Counted from the first letter of the stretch, positions 8,748 to 19,094 are shown. The stretch: DNA of 64,000 nucleotides from an uncultured Maribacter sp. (GCA_947504045.1 CANNFY010000005.1:22549-86548); one strand, 5' to 3'. Numbers and translations are program-made. The notes: generated by a model not told the origin, from the sequence alone.

Positions 8748-11327
8748 ATGAAGATTTTAAGGCGCTATAAAAAAAACATTGCTAAAATAAGCTTATTATT
8801 TTTTGCTATAGCATTTACTTCATGCAATACTTTAAAAAGAGTTGGAGAAAATGATTTACTACTAACAAAAAATAACATTTATGCCAACAATAATAAAGTT
8901 AATGATGAAGATATAGAAAGCCTTATTGTACAAAAACCAAATAGCACATTGTTAGGGTACCCTCTTCGTCTTAACTTATATAATCTTGCTAAAAAAAATC
9001 CGGACTCTTCTTTTCAAAATTGGTTATACAAAAAAGAGAAAAGAGAAAAAAGACTAGTTAATTTATTATCTCAAAAACAAGTTGATAGGCTTGGAGAATC
9101 TTTTATTGTAAAAGGAATGAGTGTTTGGCTAAAAAAAGTAGGTGAAGCACCTTCTATAGTTGACACTTTACAAACTAGAAAAACCTTAGAAAAACTTAGT
9201 GCATACTACGATAGTAAAGGGTACTTTAATAACAATACAACTTCAGAAATAATACCTAGCAAAAGAAAAAAAAGAGCTACAATAGATTATAAAATTGCTC
9301 TAGGCAAACCCTTTAAATTAGATTCGGTATCTAAAAAAATTAAATCTTCCATTATAGATTCTATTTACATTGCCCACAAAAAAAAATCTTTTGTAAAATC
9401 TGGGCAACAATTTGATTTAAATAACTTTAATAACGAAAGAGAAAGACTAACCTATGTTTTTAGAAATAACGGCATCTACAATTTTCAACAAAGTTCTATT
9501 AGTTATGATATAGCAACAGACACTACTAAAACTGCTAACGATCAATTAATGAATGTAGAGTTAGTTATTGCTGGACTTAAAGTAAGAGGAGATAGTGCCA
9601 TTTCTAACGCTAAGTACAAAATATCAAAATTTAATAAAATAAAAATCTACTTAGATTACCTATATAATGATAGTGAAAATGAACATAAATCTGTAAAATA
9701 TGGCGATTACACCATTTTTTACAAAGACAAATTAAGATACAAACCAAAAACTCTTGCAAATGCAATTTTATTTAAAAAAGATAGTATTTATAGAGATATT
9801 GATAAAATAAGAACTTACAGACAAATTACAAGCTTAAATGTATTTAAGTATCCGAGCATAAATTTTGAAGAAGAAGACAACACCTTAAATACAAATATTT
9901 ATTTATCTAGTAGACCTAAATATTCTTTAGAAACCGATTTAGAAATTACAAGATCCAACATAAGGCGCCTAGGAGTTGGGTTCGGTAGCTCTTTATTAAT
10001 GCGTAATATTTTTAATGGCGCAGAAACACTAAGTATATCTGCCAGTGGAACTTTTGGACTTTTAAGTAATACTACATTAACAGATGATTTTTTCTCCGAA
10101 ATTGGAGCAGATATTAATCTTAATTTCCCAAGAATATGGCTTCCTTTTATTAATACCGACAAAATAATACCAAGCTATAATTTACCTGAAACACGAATAA
10201 CACTTGGTACTAGCTCTCAAAGAAATATAGGATTAGACAAACAAACATTTAATGCAATACTTGGGTACAACTGGTCTCCATCAGACTTTAAACAAAACTC
10301 TGTAGAGCTATTAAATATACAATATGTAAACAACAAAAATACAGATCGATTTTTTGAGGTTTACGAAAGCACCTATGAAAACCTAGATGAAATAGCAGAC
10401 AATTACGAAACACTAGAGGAACTAAGCGATTTTTTTGAAACAGATGAAAATAGCACAGACCCATATTTAACCATACCAGATGGTGCAAATGGTTTTATTA
10501 ACGCCGTTTTAAATAACGAAATAGCAACTACAACAGATGATAAAGATGATGTTAGTAGCATTCAAGAAAGACAAGAAAGATTAACAGAAAACAACTTAAT
10601 ATTTGCTAGTAATTACACATTTTCTAAAAACAATAAAAATGGAATTACAGACAATAACTTTTATCAATTTAAACTTAAATTAGAAAGTGCTGGAAATTTT
10701 TTATCAGGCTTATCTTACCTTACTCCTTTTAAAGAAAATGACGAAAACCAGCTCTTAGTTTTTAACGTACCTTACTCGCAATATATTAAAACAGAAGTAG
10801 ACTTTATTAAATATTGGGATTTAAACAGATCTAACGTATTAGCCTTTCATAGTTTTACAGGAATTGCCATACCCTACGGAAATTCAGACAACATACCTTT
10901 TGTACGAAGTTATTTTGCAGGTGGCTCTAACGATAACAGAGCGTGGTTCCCATACTCACTAGGACCAGGAAAAACAGATGCTATTAATGATTTTAATGAA
11001 GCTAATTTCAAAATTGCTTTAAACCTTGAATATAGATTTCCTATTCTGGGTAATTTTAATGGCGCCATATTTGCAGATGCCGGAAATATCTGGAATGTTT
11101 TTGATAATGTAGAAGACCCTGATGCAACATTTAACGGAATAGAATCTTTAAAAGACATTGCACTAGGTTCCGGATTTGGTGTTAGGTATGATGCTACTTA
11201 CTTTATATTTAGACTAGATTTAGGTTTTAAAACATATAATCCTGCAGAAATAACTTCTAAAAGATGGTTTAGAGACTATAATTTTGCAAATTCTGTGCTT
11301 CAAGTTGGTATTAATTACCCATTTTAA
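8748..11327 (+). CDS. tamL: BamA/TamA-superfamily outer-membrane lipoprotein (TamL type)
   Basis: This is an Omp85 protein of 859 residues. I chose ATG 8748 rather than the TTG 14 codons upstream because it yields a clean lipoprotein signal (MKILRRYKKNIAKISLLFF, then lipobox FTSC), and because the longer start overlaps the divergent gene. After the lipidated Cys comes a POTRA-containing half (to about 370), then a C-terminal surface-antigen barrel; the RSYFAGGSNDNRAW region near 705-718 is the conserved barrel Arg/Gly loop, and the chain ends in a strand with terminal Phe. Bacteroidetes TamL is such a lipidated TamA relative that works with TamB in envelope assembly. The adjacent porT supports the assignment. 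Confidence 0.85.
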   Translation: MKILRRYKKNIAKISLLFFAIAFTSCNTLKRVGENDLLLTKNNIYANNNKVNDEDIESLIVQKPNSTLLGYPLRLNLYNLAKKNPDSSFQNWLYKKEKREKRLVNLLSQKQVDRLGESFIVKGMSVWLKKVGEAPSIVDTLQTRKTLEKLSAYYDSKGYFNNNTTSEIIPSKRKKRATIDYKIALGKPFKLDSVSKKIKSSIIDSIYIAHKKKSFVKSGQQFDLNNFNNERERLTYVFRNNGIYNFQQSSISYDIATDTTKTANDQLMNVELVIAGLKVRGDSAISNAKYKISKFNKIKIYLDYLYNDSENEHKSVKYGDYTIFYKDKLRYKPKTLANAILFKKDSIYRDIDKIRTYRQITSLNVFKYPSINFEEEDNTLNTNIYLSSRPKYSLETDLEITRSNIRRLGVGFGSSLLMRNIFNGAETLSISASGTFGLLSNTTLTDDFFSEIGADINLNFPRIWLPFINTDKIIPSYNLPETRITLGTSSQRNIGLDKQTFNAILGYNWSPSDFKQNSVELLNIQYVNNKNTDRFFEVYESTYENLDEIADNYETLEELSDFFETDENSTDPYLTIPDGANGFINAVLNNEIATTTDDKDDVSSIQERQERLTENNLIFASNYTFSKNNKNGITDNNFYQFKLKLESAGNFLSGLSYLTPFKENDENQLLVFNVPYSQYIKTEVDFIKYWDLNRSNVLAFHSFTGIAIPYGNSDNIPFVRSYFAGGSNDNRAWFPYSLGPGKTDAINDFNEANFKIALNLEYRFPILGNFNGAIFADAGNIWNVFDNVEDPDATFNGIESLKDIALGSGFGVRYDATYFIFRLDLGFKTYNPAEITSKRWFRDYNFANSVLQVGINYPF

Positions 11328-11433
11328 TCCTAAATTTTACTTTATACCTTTACCGCAAACGTTGTAATTGGATAATAATCGAAAACATAACTGTTTCCGA
11401 CTAAATTGCCCTTAAGCTCTTAATATTTTTATT

Positions 11434-11441
11434 TACTTTTG
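11434..11441 (+). promoter_or_regulatory. -7 promoter element for fbaA
   Basis: TACTTTTG fits TAnnTTTG, 35 bases before the fbaA ATG, with an A-rich leader. No well-spaced TTG -33 element is visible. Confidence 0.5.
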
Positions 11442-11476
11442 CTATTCAATTTTATTAAACATTAAACACACATAAA

Positions 11477-12544
11477 ATGGCTCACAACATAAAACCAGGA
11501 GTTGCTACCGGTGATCAGGTTCAAGAAATTTTTAATTACGCAAAAGAAAAAGGATTTGCTTTACCAGCAGTAAACGTTATTGGATCAGATACTATTAATG
11601 GTGTTTTAGAAACAGCAGCAAGCTTAAATGCTCCAGTAATAATACAATTTTCTAATGGAGGAGCTCAATTTAATGCAGGAAAAGGACTTTCTAATGAAGG
11701 CCAAAATGCTGCAATACAAGGTGCTGTTGCAGGAGCAAAACATGTACACCAATTAGCTGAAGCTTACGGTGCAACAGTCATTTTACATACAGACCACTGT
11801 GCAAAAAAACTTTTACCTTGGATCGATGGTCTTTTAGATGCTAGTGAAAAACATTATGCAGAAACTGGAAAATCTCTTTTTAGTTCTCATATGATAGATC
11901 TTTCTGAAGAACCTATTGAAGAAAATATAGAAATATGTAAAGGATATCTTGAACGAATGAGCAAGATGGATATGACTTTAGAAATAGAATTAGGTATTAC
12001 TGGAGGAGAAGAAGATGGTGTAGATAACTCCGATGTAGATGATTCTAAATTATACACGCAACCAGAAGAAGTGGCATACGCTTATGAAGAACTTTCTAAA
12101 GTAAGCCATAGATTTACAATTGCAGCTGCATTTGGTAATGTACATGGTGTTTACAAACCTGGAAACGTAAAATTAACTCCAAAAATTCTTAAGAACTCTC
12201 AAGAGTTTATTTCAGAAAAATATGGTGTAGAGCATAATCATATAGATTTTGTTTTCCATGGTGGATCAGGATCAACAGTGGAAGAAATTCGTGAAGGTAT
12301 TAGCTACGGAGTAATAAAAATGAATATAGACACCGATTTACAATATGCTTTTTTATCAGGTGTAAGAGACTATATTCAAGACAAAAAAGATTATTTACAA
12401 GGCCAAATAGGTAACCCAAAAGGAGCTGATGAACCTAACAAAAAATTCTACGATCCAAGAGTTTGGTTACGTGAAGGTGAAAAATCTTTTGTAGAAAGAT
12501 TGAAAAAAGCCTTTGAAGATTTAAACAATGTTAATACATTGTAG
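11477..12544 (+). CDS. fbaA: class II fructose-bisphosphate aldolase
   Basis: This zinc-dependent aldolase interconverts fructose 1,6-bisphosphate with dihydroxyacetone phosphate and glyceraldehyde 3-phosphate. The 355-residue protein has the long E. coli FbaA-type layout: HTDHCAKKLLPWIDGLL near 108-124 (catalytic Asp and a zinc His), LGITGGEEDGVDN near 172-184, FGNVHGVYKPG near 220, and the phosphate-binding HGGSGS near 260. Zinc ligands are intact, in contrast to accD just downstream. accD follows after 36 bases. Confidence 0.96.
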   Translation: MAHNIKPGVATGDQVQEIFNYAKEKGFALPAVNVIGSDTINGVLETAASLNAPVIIQFSNGGAQFNAGKGLSNEGQNAAIQGAVAGAKHVHQLAEAYGATVILHTDHCAKKLLPWIDGLLDASEKHYAETGKSLFSSHMIDLSEEPIEENIEICKGYLERMSKMDMTLEIELGITGGEEDGVDNSDVDDSKLYTQPEEVAYAYEELSKVSHRFTIAAAFGNVHGVYKPGNVKLTPKILKNSQEFISEKYGVEHNHIDFVFHGGSGSTVEEIREGISYGVIKMNIDTDLQYAFLSGVRDYIQDKKDYLQGQIGNPKGADEPNKKFYDPRVWLREGEKSFVERLKKAFEDLNNVNTL

Positions 12545-12580
12545 CCCCAAAATAAATCTAACAACACCTAATTTATAGAT

Positions 12581-13444
12581 ATGACGGCTTGGTTTAAAAG
12601 AACAGAAAAAGGAATACAGACCTCTACAGAAGAAAAAAAAGACACCCCAAAAGGATTGTGGTATAAATCCCCAACAGGTAAAATTGTAGAGTCTGATGAA
12701 CTAGCTAAAAACTTTTATGTAAGTCCTGAAGATGACTACCACGTAAGAATTGGAAGCAAAGAATACTTTGAAATTCTTTTTGATGATAACAAATTTGAAG
12801 AACTTGATAGTAAGCTGACCTCTAAAGACCCTTTAAAGTTTGAGGACACCAAAAAATATGTGGATCGCTTAAAAGATGCACAGAAAAAAACTGGACTAAA
12901 AGACGCTGTTAGAACTGCAGTAGGACTTTCAACAGGAAAAAAACTTGTTATTTGCTGTATGGACTTTAGTTTTATAGGTGGATCAATGGGTAGTGTTGTT
13001 GGCGAAAAAATAGCACGAGGCATAGATTATTCTATAAAAAACAAGATACCATTTTTAATGATATCTAAATCTGGTGGAGCCCGTATGATGGAAGCAGCTC
13101 TTTCTTTAATGCAATTAGCAAAAACATCTGCTAAACTTGCGCAATTAGCAGAGGCAGGTATACCATACATATCTTTATGTACTGATCCAACTACAGGCGG
13201 AACAACAGCATCTTATGCAATGCTTGGAGATATTAACATTTCAGAACCAGGTGCTTTAATAGGTTTTGCTGGCCCAAGAATTGTAAAAGATTTTACAGGT
13301 AAAGACCTTCCAGAAGGTTTTCAAACTTCTGAATTCTTATTAGAACACGGCTTTTTAGATTTTATATCTCACAGAAGAGATTTAAAAAAGAATATAAATT
13401 TATATATAGATTTAATTCAGAATAACAAGGTAAGACTTAACTAA
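12581..13444 (+). CDS. accD: acetyl-CoA carboxylase carboxyltransferase subunit beta, zinc ribbon lost
   Basis: AccD is the beta half of the carboxyltransferase that moves the carboxyl group from biotin to acetyl-CoA to make malonyl-CoA. The crotonase-like core is complete ([46 protein letters not shown]). The N-terminal domain aligns with the E. coli zinc ribbon, but the four Cys ligands read Ser30, Gly33, Ser48 and Asp51, so zinc cannot be bound in the usual way. Length (287) is near normal, so the domain is kept as a fold without the metal. I believe related flavobacteria share this. Confidence 0.94.
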   Translation: MTAWFKRTEKGIQTSTEEKKDTPKGLWYKSPTGKIVESDELAKNFYVSPEDDYHVRIGSKEYFEILFDDNKFEELDSKLTSKDPLKFEDTKKYVDRLKDAQKKTGLKDAVRTAVGLSTGKKLVICCMDFSFIGGSMGSVVGEKIARGIDYSIKNKIPFLMISKSGGARMMEAALSLMQLAKTSAKLAQLAEAGIPYISLCTDPTTGGTTASYAMLGDINISEPGALIGFAGPRIVKDFTGKDLPEGFQTSEFLLEHGFLDFISHRRDLKKNINLYIDLIQNNKVRLN

Positions 13445-13534
13445 AAAATAAGTTTTATATATAAAAGTGCTATACAAGTTTATACTAGTGTGGCACTTTT
13501 ATTATACTTAGTGCATTTTTAATATAAAAAAAGT

Positions 13535-13565
13535 TATATTTGCGCCTTGATTGAAAATCAATCAA
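13535..13565 (+). promoter_or_regulatory. rpsO promoter -7 element and leader hairpin
   Basis: TATATTTG at 13535-13542 matches TAnnTTTG. Starting five bases later, TTGATTG (13547-13553) can pair with CAATCAA (13559-13565) across a 5-base loop, so the hairpin would lie at the very 5' end of the mRNA. The ATG is 35 bases further on. Autoregulatory leaders are known for rpsO in several bacteria; this one is an inference. Confidence 0.5.
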
Positions 13566-13600
13566 AAAACATACATAAAAATCATTAAAACAATATTGGA

Positions 13601-13870
13601 ATGTATTTAACAAAAGAAGTAAAAGCCGAAATTTTTGCAAAACACGGCGGAAAAGCAGAGAACACAGGTTCTACAGAAGGTCAAATAGCGTTGTTTACGC
13701 ACCGTATAAACCACCTAACTGGGCACCTAAAAAAGAATCATAAAGATTTTAACACAGAGCGTTCTCTAGTAAAATTAGTAGGTAAAAGAAGAAGCTTACT
13801 AGACTATTTAAAGAAAAAAGATATTGTAAAATATCGTGAACTAATTGTAGAATTAGGTATTAGAAAATAA
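13601..13870 (+). CDS. rpsO: 30S ribosomal protein S15
   Basis: S15 binds 16S rRNA at the central-domain three-way junction. The 89-residue length is exact for the family. The hallmark segments TGSTEGQIALFTHRINHLTGH and KDFNTERSLVKLVGKRR are present, followed by the conserved LLDYLKKKD. The gene has its own promoter and a strong terminator and sits just before pnp, the rpsO-pnp order also seen in E. coli. Confidence 0.98.
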   Translation: MYLTKEVKAEIFAKHGGKAENTGSTEGQIALFTHRINHLTGHLKKNHKDFNTERSLVKLVGKRRSLLDYLKKKDIVKYRELIVELGIRK

Positions 13871-13876
13871 TTTTTT

Positions 13877-13899
13877 AAGGGGAAGCTAAGCTTCCCCTT
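13877..13899 (+). terminator. intrinsic terminator after rpsO
   Basis: A 10-bp GC-rich stem, AAGGGGAAGC (13877-13886) with GCTTCCCCTT (13890-13899), has a 3-base loop and a T run. It lies six bases after the rpsO stop. Confidence 0.92.
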
Positions 13900-14006
13900 T
13901 TTATATACTCTACTGTTCAAGAGGTAAAACCTAAACATTTAGGAAGAACAAAAACAAAAAGCTACGTATAGTTTTTCATTGGTCCACACAACAACACAAC
14001 ACACAA

Positions 14007-14062
14007 TTTGTCTAACAAGACAAAAGACCATTGTTTAACACTCATGTAAAAATAAACATGAG
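14007..14062 (+). promoter_or_regulatory. pnp leader hairpins, the second enclosing the start codon
   Basis: TTTGTCT (14007-14013) pairs with AGACAAA (14018-14024) around AACA. CTCATGT (14041-14047) pairs with ACATGAG (14056-14062); the latter arm contains the ATG at 14058. The second hairpin could sequester the start. PNPase mRNA is autoregulated through its leader in E. coli; a similar role here is inference. Confidence 0.4.
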
Positions 14063-16322
14063 TAAAATCGAATTTATGATTCCAAAAGTATTTAAAGAGG
14101 TCATAGACCTTGGGGACGGTAGAGAAATTTCTATCGAAACTGGAAAATTGGCAAAACAGGCACACGGTTCTGTTGTTGTTCAATCTGGAAAATGTATGTT
14201 ATTATGTACAGTTGTTTCCAATTACAAATCTGCAGATGTAGATTTTTTACCATTAACAGTAGATTATCGCGAAAAATTTGCCGCAGCAGGTCGTTATCCT
14301 GGTGGTTTTTTCAAAAGAGAAGCAAGACCTAGTGATGGTGAAGTATTAACTATGCGTTTAGTAGACCGTGTTTTACGTCCCCTATTCCCAAAAGATTACC
14401 ATTCAGAAACTCAAGTAATGATTCAGTTAATGTCTCATGACCCAGATGTTATGCCAGATGCAATGGCTGGATTAGCAGCTTCTGCTGCAATACAATTGTC
14501 TGATTTTCCTTTTGAGTGTCCAATTTCTGAAGCCAGAGTTGGTCGTGTAAATGGAGAATTTATTATTAACCCAACTAGAGCACAATTAGAAGAATCTGAC
14601 ATTGATATGATGATTGGAGCATCTGCTGATTCTGTAATGATGGTTGAGGGAGAAATGAATGAAATTTCTGAAGAAGAAATGACTGAGGCTATTAAGTTTG
14701 CACATGAAGCAATTAAAGTACAATGTGCTGCTCAAATTAAATTAGCTGAAGCTTTTGGTAAAAAAGAAACACGTGAGTATGAGCCAGAACGCGAAGATGC
14801 TGATCTAGCACAAAAAATTCATGAAATGGCATATGACAAAGTATATGCTGTTGCTCAAGCAGGTTCTGCAAAACATGAACGTAGCGCTGCATTTGGAGAA
14901 ATAAAAGAAGAAATAATTGCTTCTTTCTCCGAAGAAGAAAGAGAAGATTTTGGCGGACTTATTTCTAAATATTACAGTAAAGCAGAAAAAGCAGCTGTAA
15001 GAGATTTAACTTTAAATGAAGGCTTACGTTTAGACGGACGTAAAACCGATGAAATTAGACCAATTTGGTGCGAGGTAGATTACTTACCTTCTACACACGG
15101 TTCTTCTATTTTTACAAGAGGAGAAACACAAGCATTAGCTACAGTTACTTTAGGTACATCTAGAGAAGCTAACCAAATAGATATGCCATCTTATGAAGGT
15201 GAAGAATCTTTTTATCTACACTATAACTTCCCTCCTTTTTCAACTGGAGAAGCAAGACCAATTCGTGGTACTTCACGTAGAGAAGTAGGTCATGGTAACT
15301 TAGCACAAAGAGCATTAAAAGGAATGGTTCCTGAAGATTGCCCGTATACTGTACGTGTAGTTTCAGAAATTTTAGAATCTAACGGTTCTTCTTCTATGGC
15401 AACCGTTTGCGCAGGAACAATGGCAATGATGGATGCAGGTGTACAACTTAAAAAACCAGTTTCTGGTATTGCAATGGGATTAATATCTGATGCAGATTCT
15501 GGAAAATATGCTGTTTTATCTGATATTTTAGGAGATGAAGATCACTTAGGTGATATGGATTTTAAAGTTACCGGTACTGCAGATGGTATAACAGCTTGCC
15601 AAATGGATATTAAAGTAAAAGGACTTTCTTATGAAATTCTTGTAAATGCTTTAAAACAAGCACGTGAGGGTCGTTTGCATATTTTAGGAAAAATTACCGA
15701 CACTATTTCTGCTCCAAATACAGGTGTTAAAGAACACGCTCCTACAATGATCACAAGAAGAATTCCTAACGAATTCATTGGTGCTTTAATAGGTCCTGGA
15801 GGAAAAGTAATTCAAGAATTACAAAAAGAAACAGGATGTACTATAGTTATTAATGAAGACCCAGTTACAGAAGAAGGAATTGTAGAAATTTTAGGTACAG
15901 GTTCTGAAGGTATTGCTGCTGTTGAAAGCAAAATAGACTCTTTACTATTTAAGCCAGAAAAAGGTAGCGTATACGAAGTAAAAGTAATTAAAATGTTAGA
16001 CTTTGGTGCTGTTGTAGAATATACAGATGCTCCTGGTAACGAAGTTTTATTACACGTATCTGAGTTAGCTTGGGAACGTACAGAAAATGTTACTGATGTA
16101 GTAAACATGGGTGATGTTTTTGATGTAAAATACTTTGGTGTAGACCCAAGAACTCGTAAAGAGAAAGTTTCTCGTAAAGCTCTTTTACCTAAACCAGAAG
16201 GTTACGTAGAAAGAGCCCCAAGAGACAACAACAGAAGTAGAGACAGTAAAGGTAGAGATAATCGTGGACGCGATAACCGCAGAGATGATAGAAAACCAAG
16301 AGAAGAGAAAAAAGAGAGTTAA
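14058..16322 (+). CDS. pnp: polyribonucleotide nucleotidyltransferase (PNPase)
   Basis: PNPase degrades RNA 3' to 5' by phosphorolysis. Of the possible starts I prefer ATG 14058 (A-rich leader) over TTG 14031; ATG 14076, giving MIPKVFKEV, is also possible. The 754-residue chain contains two RNase PH domains linked by a helical domain, the second with [17 protein letters not shown] and the active-site [16 protein letters not shown], then a KH domain ([16 protein letters not shown] near 575-590), an S1 domain ([10 protein letters not shown] to VSELAW), and a charged RDNR/RGRDNR-rich tail. A terminator follows. Confidence 0.97.
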   Translation: MSKIEFMIPKVFKEVIDLGDGREISIETGKLAKQAHGSVVVQSGKCMLLCTVVSNYKSADVDFLPLTVDYREKFAAAGRYPGGFFKREARPSDGEVLTMRLVDRVLRPLFPKDYHSETQVMIQLMSHDPDVMPDAMAGLAASAAIQLSDFPFECPISEARVGRVNGEFIINPTRAQLEESDIDMMIGASADSVMMVEGEMNEISEEEMTEAIKFAHEAIKVQCAAQIKLAEAFGKKETREYEPEREDADLAQKIHEMAYDKVYAVAQAGSAKHERSAAFGEIKEEIIASFSEEEREDFGGLISKYYSKAEKAAVRDLTLNEGLRLDGRKTDEIRPIWCEVDYLPSTHGSSIFTRGETQALATVTLGTSREANQIDMPSYEGEESFYLHYNFPPFSTGEARPIRGTSRREVGHGNLAQRALKGMVPEDCPYTVRVVSEILESNGSSSMATVCAGTMAMMDAGVQLKKPVSGIAMGLISDADSGKYAVLSDILGDEDHLGDMDFKVTGTADGITACQMDIKVKGLSYEILVNALKQAREGRLHILGKITDTISAPNTGVKEHAPTMITRRIPNEFIGALIGPGGKVIQELQKETGCTIVINEDPVTEEGIVEILGTGSEGIAAVESKIDSLLFKPEKGSVYEVKVIKMLDFGAVVEYTDAPGNEVLLHVSELAWERTENVTDVVNMGDVFDVKYFGVDPRTRKEKVSRKALLPKPEGYVERAPRDNNRSRDSKGRDNRGRDNRRDDRKPREEKKES

Positions 16323-16343
16323 TCTTTATACTCCTAAATAATT

Positions 16344-16375
16344 AAAGCCCAATTAGTAATTACTAATTGGGCTTT
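16344..16375. terminator. intrinsic terminator after pnp
   Basis: A perfect 32-base palindrome with arms at 16344-16359 and 16360-16375 (core GCCCAATTAG/CTAATTGGGC), flanked by a T-rich end. It lies 22 bases after the pnp stop. Confidence 0.9.
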
Positions 16376-16543
16376 TTATTTTAAATAAATTTTAACATAG
16401 AATTCCGTGCTTTTTAACATCATTTCAAAATAAAAAAATCAAAATCACGCATTTTCATAAATTATTCATAAATCTTAAAAATAAAAAATCTAAAGTTTCA
16501 AAGTCTCCGTAAAAATAATAGAACAAAATAGTAATAATGATTT

Positions 16544-17923
16544 ATGGAAACTAAAAACACTTTACCAGTACAGACACAATCATCAGAAAAAAACAGTACG
16601 TCTTCTGGACCAATAATTCTGATTAGCACTTTTTTATTAATGATTGGTGCCATTTATTTAGTCTATGTATTTAAAAGTGATTTTGACCAATTTAATAAAG
16701 AAAGATCTAACTCTATTTTAGGATACAGTTTTATGGTTATTGCTGGCGTATTATTTGCCCTAAAAGCATTTTATTTTGCCTATATTTTATTTAGATATTA
16801 TAAATACAAAAGTATTGCCCCTTTACCAGATGAAGAATTACCAACTTGCACGGTAATAGTACCAGCATATAACGAAGGAAAACAAGTTTATGACACTTTA
16901 ATAAGTTTATCCGACAGCCATTTTCCACGAAAAAAATTACAAATAATATCTATTGATGATGGCAGTGTTGATGATACTTGGGAATGGATGCAAAAAGCAA
17001 AAAATATTTTAGGTAATCGCTTAGAAATCTACCAACAACCAGAAAACAAAGGAAAAAGACATGCGCTTTATCGCGGATTTAATTTAGGAACGGGCGAAAT
17101 ATTTGTTACGGTAGATAGTGACTCTATAGTAAACCAAGATACCCTTAGAATTTTAGTAAGTCCATTTGTAACTAATAAAAAATGTGGGGCCGTTGCTGGT
17201 AACATTAGAGTTTTAAATAAGGAAAAAGCTTTACTTCCTAAAATGCTAGATGTTAGTTTTGTTTTAAGTTTTGAATTTGTTCGGTCAGCAGAAAGTAGTT
17301 TAAACTCTGTATTTTGTACTCCTGGTGCATTGGCAGCATACAAAAGTTCTGCTGTTTATGCTTGTTTACCAGAATGGATTAACCAAACTTTTATGGGGCA
17401 ACCATCCGATATTGGTGAAGATAGAGCAATGACAAATATGATACTTAAACAAGGGTATCATGTTTTATTTCAAAAAAATGCAATTGCTTACACTAATGTT
17501 CCTGAAGAGTATACAGGTTTATATAAAATGTTTATTAGATGGGGAAGAAGCAATGTTCGCGAAAACATTCAAATGGCAAAATATGTGTTTACTAACTTTA
17601 GAAAAGGTCCAAAAACTGGAACAAGAATATTGTTTATAAATCAATCTTTAAAAATATTAATGAGTTACCCTTTTTTAATATTCATGTTATTCTTTATACT
17701 ATCACACCCATTACTATATATAAGCTCTACCTTATTAAGTATACTTGTACTATCCTCTTTTCCTGTTCTATTTTATGCCAAAAAATACGACCTTAAAGAG
17801 TCTTTCTGGGCGTATTCTTATAGTATTTTATATGCATTCGGTTTGTTTTGGATTACACCATATGCAATAGCAACAGCAAATAGAAAAGGGTGGTTAACAC
17901 GTGGCTTACCTGAAAAAAAATAA
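16544..17923 (+). CDS. membrane processive family-2 glycosyltransferase
   Basis: Two N-terminal membrane segments (about 25-43 and 63-85) precede a GT2 catalytic domain (VIVPAYNEG, then IDDGSVDDTWEW, VDSDS and GEDRAMTN). The acceptor-site motif FIRWGRSNVREN takes the place of QxxRW, followed by three or four C-terminal membrane segments. This layout and the GEDR and RW motifs resemble hyaluronan, chitin and NodC-type synthases more than simple transferases, so the product is probably a beta-linked polysaccharide extruded through the membrane. The polymer cannot be deduced. The gene stands alone between two terminators, upstream of rpoD. Confidence 0.82.
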   Translation: METKNTLPVQTQSSEKNSTSSGPIILISTFLLMIGAIYLVYVFKSDFDQFNKERSNSILGYSFMVIAGVLFALKAFYFAYILFRYYKYKSIAPLPDEELPTCTVIVPAYNEGKQVYDTLISLSDSHFPRKKLQIISIDDGSVDDTWEWMQKAKNILGNRLEIYQQPENKGKRHALYRGFNLGTGEIFVTVDSDSIVNQDTLRILVSPFVTNKKCGAVAGNIRVLNKEKALLPKMLDVSFVLSFEFVRSAESSLNSVFCTPGALAAYKSSAVYACLPEWINQTFMGQPSDIGEDRAMTNMILKQGYHVLFQKNAIAYTNVPEEYTGLYKMFIRWGRSNVRENIQMAKYVFTNFRKGPKTGTRILFINQSLKILMSYPFLIFMLFFILSHPLLYISSTLLSILVLSSFPVLFYAKKYDLKESFWAYSYSILYAFGLFWITPYAIATANRKGWLTRGLPEKK

Positions 17924-17941
17924 TCTTATTATATTCTACAT

Positions 17942-17982
17942 AAAACGCCATTTAGTTTTAAATAATAACTAAATGGCGTTTT
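17942..17982 (+). terminator. intrinsic terminator after the glycosyltransferase gene
   Basis: A 16-bp perfect stem, AAAACGCCATTTAGTT (17942-17957) with its complement at 17967-17982, has a 9-base loop and an eight-T run. Confidence 0.93.
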
Positions 17983-18180
17983 TTTTAAATAAAATTTACT
18001 TTGTAATTGAAAGTAAAATATAATTTTATCGACTAATATATAACGGTATACAAATAGATAAAAACCTTTTTTTCTTACCGTTTAACTAAAAAATGCATTT
18101 TTTTTAATGCTTTTGTAACATTCGGAGCTTTTTTACGTATAAGTATATGCAGTCTATGCAAATGAACTTAATTTTATTAA

Positions 18181-19044
18181 ATGAGACAGCTTAAGATTAC
18201 AAAACAGGTTACCAACAGGGAAACCGCATCTTTGGATAAGTACTTACAAGAAATTGGAAAAGTAGACCTTATTACTGCAGATGAAGAAGTAGAATTGGCA
18301 CAACGCATCAAGGCAGGCGACCAGATCGCTCTTGAAAAACTTACAAAAGCCAATCTTAGATTCGTAGTATCGGTTGCTAAACAGTACCAAAACCAGGGCC
18401 TTACTCTGCCAGACTTAATCAACGAAGGAAACTTAGGGTTGATAAAAGCGGCACAACGTTTTGATGAAACTCGTGGATTCAAATTTATTTCCTATGCCGT
18501 ATGGTGGATTCGTCAATCTATCCTGCAAGCATTAGCAGAACAATCTCGTATTGTTCGTTTACCATTGAACAAAATTGGTTCAATAAACAAAATAAATAAA
18601 ACTTTTGCCTTTTTAGAGCAGGCTCATGAACGCCAGCCTTCACCAGAAGAAATTGCAAAAGAATTAGACATGACTGTTGATGATGTAAAACAGTCTTTAA
18701 AAAATTCTGGCCGTCATGTATCAATGGATGCTCCATTAATTGATGGTGAAGACTCTAACCTTTATGATGTACTTCGTAGTGGCGAATCTCCAAATCCAGA
18801 TAAAGAGTTATTACACGAATCATTACGCACAGAAATAGAGCGTGCTTTAGAAACATTAACTCCTAGAGAAGCGGATGTTATTCGTTTATATTTTGGTTTA
18901 GCTGGGCAACACTCTATGACCTTAGAAGAAATTGGAGAAACTTTTGATTTAACAAGAGAAAGAGTTCGTCAAATTAAAGAAAAGGCAATTCGTAGATTAA
19001 AGCATACATCTAGAAGCAAAATTTTAAAAACATATCTTGGTTAA
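18181..19044 (+). CDS. rpoD: primary RNA polymerase sigma factor (RpoD/SigA)
   Basis: This is the housekeeping sigma factor. The 287-residue protein is short, as in Bacteroidetes: region 1.1 and the large non-conserved insertion are absent. Region 1.2 starts at about 18 ([12 protein letters not shown]). Region 2 contains [20 protein letters not shown] and [15 protein letters not shown]. Region 3 follows, and region 4 has [22 protein letters not shown]. This factor should read the TTG/TAnnTTTG promoters marked in this window. The 198-base region before it has an inverted repeat at 18042-18048/18076-18082 but no clear promoter. Confidence 0.97.
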   Translation: MRQLKITKQVTNRETASLDKYLQEIGKVDLITADEEVELAQRIKAGDQIALEKLTKANLRFVVSVAKQYQNQGLTLPDLINEGNLGLIKAAQRFDETRGFKFISYAVWWIRQSILQALAEQSRIVRLPLNKIGSINKINKTFAFLEQAHERQPSPEEIAKELDMTVDDVKQSLKNSGRHVSMDAPLIDGEDSNLYDVLRSGESPNPDKELLHESLRTEIERALETLTPREADVIRLYFGLAGQHSMTLEEIGETFDLTRERVRQIKEKAIRRLKHTSRSKILKTYLG

Positions 19045-19065
19045 ACAAGACATAAGTTAAATTAG

Positions 19066-19094
19066 TTGTAAAATTTACTCTTATTGTAGATTTG
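19066..19094 (+). promoter_or_regulatory. orphan promoter between rpoD and the VF530 gene
   Basis: TTG at 19066-19068, an 18-base spacer and TAGATTTG at 19087-19094 fit the flavobacterial TTG-N17-23-TAnnTTTG rule well. Predicted initiation is near 19101. It lies before a terminator (19164-19188), so it may drive a short RNA. Confidence 0.5.

Noticed and set aside
14031..14057. TTG start giving nine extra residues on PNPase
   Set aside because: The ATG at 14058 has the A-rich context usual for this lineage, and the extra residues do not belong to the family.
18042..18082. AACGGTA/TACCGTT inverted repeat before rpoD
   Set aside because: Seven base pairs across a 27-base loop in AT-rich sequence; too weak to list as a feature.
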